From Theristus sp. LFF4_11 (taxonomy: Eukaryota; Nematoda; Chromadorea; Monhysterida; Xyalidae): DNA of 64,000 bases. The stretch is taken from positions 19,131 to 83,130 of the forward strand of contig JASANC010001709.1 of NCBI GenBank assembly GCA_030248135.1. Reading direction: 5' to 3'. Each line of letters opens with the position of its first letter. Position 1 is the stretch's first letter. Both the position numbers and the translations under genes were made by a program. Under the pieces are notes generated by a model. That model saw only the letters and a list, made by a program, of their open reading frames with translations, was not told where the DNA came from and did not search any database. This document shows positions 60,501 through 64,000 of the stretch, in pieces.

Positions 60501-63500
60501 TTTAATCCGAAGCAGACTGAATGAAAATCGCAGCGCAAGAAAACGATAGGTGCAAACGCAAATTGGCAATTTCAGGCATTATGATTCGGCCGGGTGGCCG
60601 TGTACAATTGCGCATTTTACGCCATTCATCTTTGGGTACATGCGGACAGCACACGAGCACACATACACACAGTGTGCATCAATTGCGTTCATCTATCATA
60701 TCAGATTCATTATCACAGCAATATTATGACAGATGGGCATGCATGTTCAAATTCCAACATATTGGCGTGGCGTAACCTGCACTGTCGCTGTGCAGAAGGC
60801 ATGAAATAAAAATGGTTGTAAAATTGAACTAATTGGCAAATCGAAACTCGTTCTAGTAGTAATTCGATCTTGCAAAGTTTGAAAAATAATGAGAACATGA
60901 GAAACTTGGGAAAACCGTAAAACCGGACACAGAATCTGCAATAAAAGAAAAAAAGAATAAATTCTGATGTGATAAATAGCACCGAATTGAGTGTCAATAG
61001 ACCAAACAGCGGTATCAAAAAGAGAAACGAAGCTTTATCAAACAAAACCGTGATAAAACAAGTGAACACTGCAGCCGACAGGAAACGAAGCACGCCTGAT
61101 GTTTGCTCAGACTACTCAGCAAGAACTTCTCAAGCAAATAAAAAAACCTCGACTAAAAATCTCACAGCATCTGCAAAGTGAAAAACGCAGATCGTACAAG
61201 CATAATAAAAAGCAACTAAGCAAAATTTTCCAGATTCATTCATGTGTATGGGAGTCGGAACGAATACATTCGATGGAATGTGCGCACTTTTTTGATGCTG
61301 GTTCGTTAGCTATCATCAATAATGCTGCCTTTGCACTGAATGAAAGCCGAACACAGACCGATTAGCATATTTGTACGTTTTCCAAATGGATTTTGTGGCT
61401 AAGGAGAAGCCGACGACTGTACAACTGATGTGCGGTAATCTGAGAATTAAACACGCCGATTGGCTGCCACCGTGCAAACAATTCAAATGCAGCCAATCCG
61501 GGCGCTGTGGACAACGATGAGTTCGACTACTGCGTTGTTCAGTGTTCTCGTTTGTTACTTGCAAACTGTACTCAAGCAGAGCCAACGAATCAGCGTCTCA
61601 AGTGGACATACAATTGTACGTACACTTGAAGGATGTTGATGACAACACTGCAAGCAAACGGGCAGTGATCCACTTTTCATTCAATGACCGGCAGCCAAAT
61701 CAGCGGCCGAAAAGATGAGTGCGCAGCGAAAATTGGATGGGCATCTCGGGTAAACATCAGCTATCATTGCAGCTTTGAGCAACTTGCGACATGCGGCCAA
61801 ACGCGAAAGAAAGCCGCACCTTTTGCCGTTGTTTGCATTGTTTGCTTGCATGTTCGCAGCGCGTTTGCATATGTCGACTAAAAACAAGTACGTTGAAATG
61901 CTTCATTGTTTTATGAGACTTTCAGAAAAAGGAAAAGTTCTGGATGAGAATGTATGCGAGTGCTGCTTTGCTTGCTGAAAAAGTGCACGTTGCGCAATGA
62001 CGCGTGCGTGTGTGACCGATTCGACTTTGACGCACGTTGCTATGACACTGACACAGATAGACGCACGTTTATTATGCTTTATCGCTGTCATCTTTCAATT
62101 TCTTGAACAATATGTGCTTGAAAACATACTTTTTAGCGTTGTTATCACATTTTTAGGTATATACGCATGAGATGCTTCGTGTGGTTTTTGCCATCGATAC
62201 TAACAATATGTCGCGCAATTGTTTATGGAAAATACAAATGGAAAATATTGAATTATGTGATAAAAAGGTCTCACTATCACCAATATGGATTTTAAAAATA
62301 AACATGCATACCAAAACGTAAACACTAAAAGTTGTAAAGTTGAAGGTGTGAATAAGCACATATGTGCAGTGCAGTTTCAAAAATGTCTGCTTGTAAAACC
62401 TGTGTGGGCAGACAAAAAAAAACGCTACACTTCAGTTCAGTTTCAGTTGTTTAGTGAATGCAGCAAAAACAGATGAAAGATCATTTTTTGCAGTGCCTAG
62501 CAATGAAGAACTTCAAAATTAACCAATAACATAAAAACAAGCTGTTCACAACTTTGAGAACGTCTGTCTGTGAGAAGCACACGGGACGATTGATCACACG
62601 GCCATAATAGCCGTGCTTCCTTTTTTCCAACAACGCAACTGGAGAGCTGGGCAAAATGTTTTATCAACAAAAAAAAACAAGCGCTGTAAAAAATGAGACT
62701 TTTTTGTTGTGTTGAATGTTGAATCGTTCAATGTTGAACATCGGCAAAGCATTCAGCGTTGAATGGTAAAAGATAAAAAAAGTGACACAGAGCCGATACC
62801 AAGTGAAATGTAAAAAACGCCTGGTGGAATGTTTGAAAGTCGATTTTTTTCAAAATGAAACAGGTCACACAGGAAAAATTAGTGAGAGGTGTTCAGAAAG
62901 AAGGAGAGAGACGGAGACATTTGTGGGTGAGTAGGAAAGAATGCGCAAATCAGTGGGGCAACCACGCAAGTATGGCACTCACTCGCTGATTTGTTGCAAT
63001 TGATCAAAAAACTCGTGCCGACGCCAGGCTGGGTTTGGGACACGCTCTGTCTCTGTGTGCCTGTTGACGCGTGAACGAGCGCTAGAATAAATATCAATAT
63101 TTTGGTCACACAAATAAATCATAATGTCGCGGACGCGATATGAAAATGTCGCCTTCAATGTGTACATGATATGATATTACATCAGTTTTGCAGTTCTCGT
63201 GTGGAGTGAAGTGGACTTTGCTGCGACAAACACACAGCAACAAACGCATTCTTTCTACTTTTCACAAATCTATATCGTGCGCGACAATCGGAAGCAAAAT
63301 CACCAACAGCAACGGTGGTGCGGGATCTGATTTTCAAATTTGTTTTTTGTTTGTTTTTTCCATCCGAAAAAATATTCGGCCAATCACCATATTATAACAG
63401 CTCGATAAAGAATGTTATGACATTGATTGGACAATACAAAGAGAAAAAAACAGCAACCAAACAATTTCAGATGATTAAAAAACACGATACAGTGGATGCA

Positions 63501-63873
63501 GTGGTGCTTGAGAATGGACTAATCATCAGTAGACTTAACAAAAAATTTGAGGCGAGGCCAGTTGTGATGTGATGCAATTGTCAACCAAAAGAAAACGGTT
63601 ATGCGATTTTCGGTGGCACAAGGATTAAGACTACGTGTGTTTTCAGCATTGACAATGGCAATGAAGATCAAGAACAAAAACTCGAATGAATTGAACTCAA
63701 TGAAAAAACAGACACCCTTGAGCAAGGAACACGCCCGACCATAATTTGACTTTCCTTGCTTTCGAAGACCGATTGCACAAGGAAATGTGAAGAAGACAAA
63801 ACAAAAAAACATCAGACCCAACCACCAAATATGGGTTGGCTGGACTGCAATAATTCCAATGCAGTTTATAAAC
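57507..63873. other. Upstream region of p190RhoGAP, no gene recognised
   Basis: About 6.4 kb of AT-rich DNA that should contain the p190RhoGAP promoter. Open frames such as 60969-61181 and 63315-63572 are Lys/Asn-rich, AT-driven and without domains or paired splice signals. No RNA gene, TATA-type promoter or repeat family seen elsewhere in the window was found. Confidence 0.45.
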
Positions 63874-64000
63874 ATGTATCCAGAAGTCGACTATACAGTA
63901 AAAGTAGTCGGGTCAACCGGCAAACAGACAACTTTGACTGAAAACATTTTTGAAGAACTTTTCGGTTTTTTGCCAACCGAGCTCAACGTGTGTGGCTGCA
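63874..64000 (+). CDS. Possible first exon of a further gene, cut by window edge
   Basis: From the ATG at 63874 the frame stays open for 42 codons to the window end (MYPEVDYTVKVVGSTGKQTT, then LTENIFEELFGFLPTELNVC). Composition is more protein-like than the surrounding AT-rich frames, and a TTTATAAAC box lies just upstream. No family is recognised. It could be an internal exon or chance. Confidence 0.3.
   Translation, partial: MYPEVDYTVKVVGSTGKQTTLTENIFEELFGFLPTELNVCGC

Noticed and set aside
60969..61365. Lys/Asn-rich ORFs near 61 kb
   Set aside because: AT-rich sequence readily gives such frames; no domain, start context or splice signal supports them.

Overview
The window is nuclear DNA of an invertebrate-type animal. 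Genes are split into many exons with GT-AG (and two apparent GC-AG) introns, exons are clearly GC-richer than the AT-rich introns, the standard code is used, and the gene set (KIF23, p190RhoGAP, INPP5A, CENPV-like, FAM149-like, replication-type histones) is metazoan. The lineage cannot be fixed. H4 has Cys where most animals have Thr (TYCEHAKRK) and H3 has Cys in the EACEAYL segment; both are seen in nematodes, but this is weak evidence. Exons were located by reading splice signals, reading-frame phase and remembered family sequences. For INPP5A, CENPV, KIF23 and p190RhoGAP the summed exons close into one uninterrupted frame (400, 131, 878 and 1,889 residues).

Layout. 1-1260 (-): 5' part of a FAM149-type (DUF3719) gene running off the left edge. 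4419-10653 (+): INPP5A homologue whose catalytic residues are replaced. 11057-11998 (+): CENPV/GFA-fold gene. 12495-13601 (+): secreted Gly/His-rich protein. 13769-18690: a foldback element with 15-bp minisatellite arms, then histone H3, histone H4, a broken intronless coding remnant on the minus strand, and an orphan ORF ending in a histone-like 3' element. 20283-32365 (-): complete KIF23/MKLP1 (centralspindlin kinesin), 20 exons, with two tRNA-Ser genes in one intron. 36189-57506 (-): complete p190RhoGAP (ARHGAP5/35 type), 26 exons over 21 kb. 57507-63873: no recognisable gene. 63874-64000 (+): possible start of another gene.

Introns and spacers are full of short repeats, many present in two to four copies: two tRNA-derived SINE families, at least five inverted-repeat (MITE/foldback) families, a ~200-bp dispersed repeat, a decayed mariner-like element, and 149-bp and 172-bp tandem arrays.

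Functional links. KIF23 and p190RhoGAP both act on RhoA-dependent cortical actomyosin in cytokinesis and cell shape, and lie head-to-tail on the same strand. The INPP5A homologue would belong to inositol phosphate signalling, but is predicted to be a pseudo-phosphatase.
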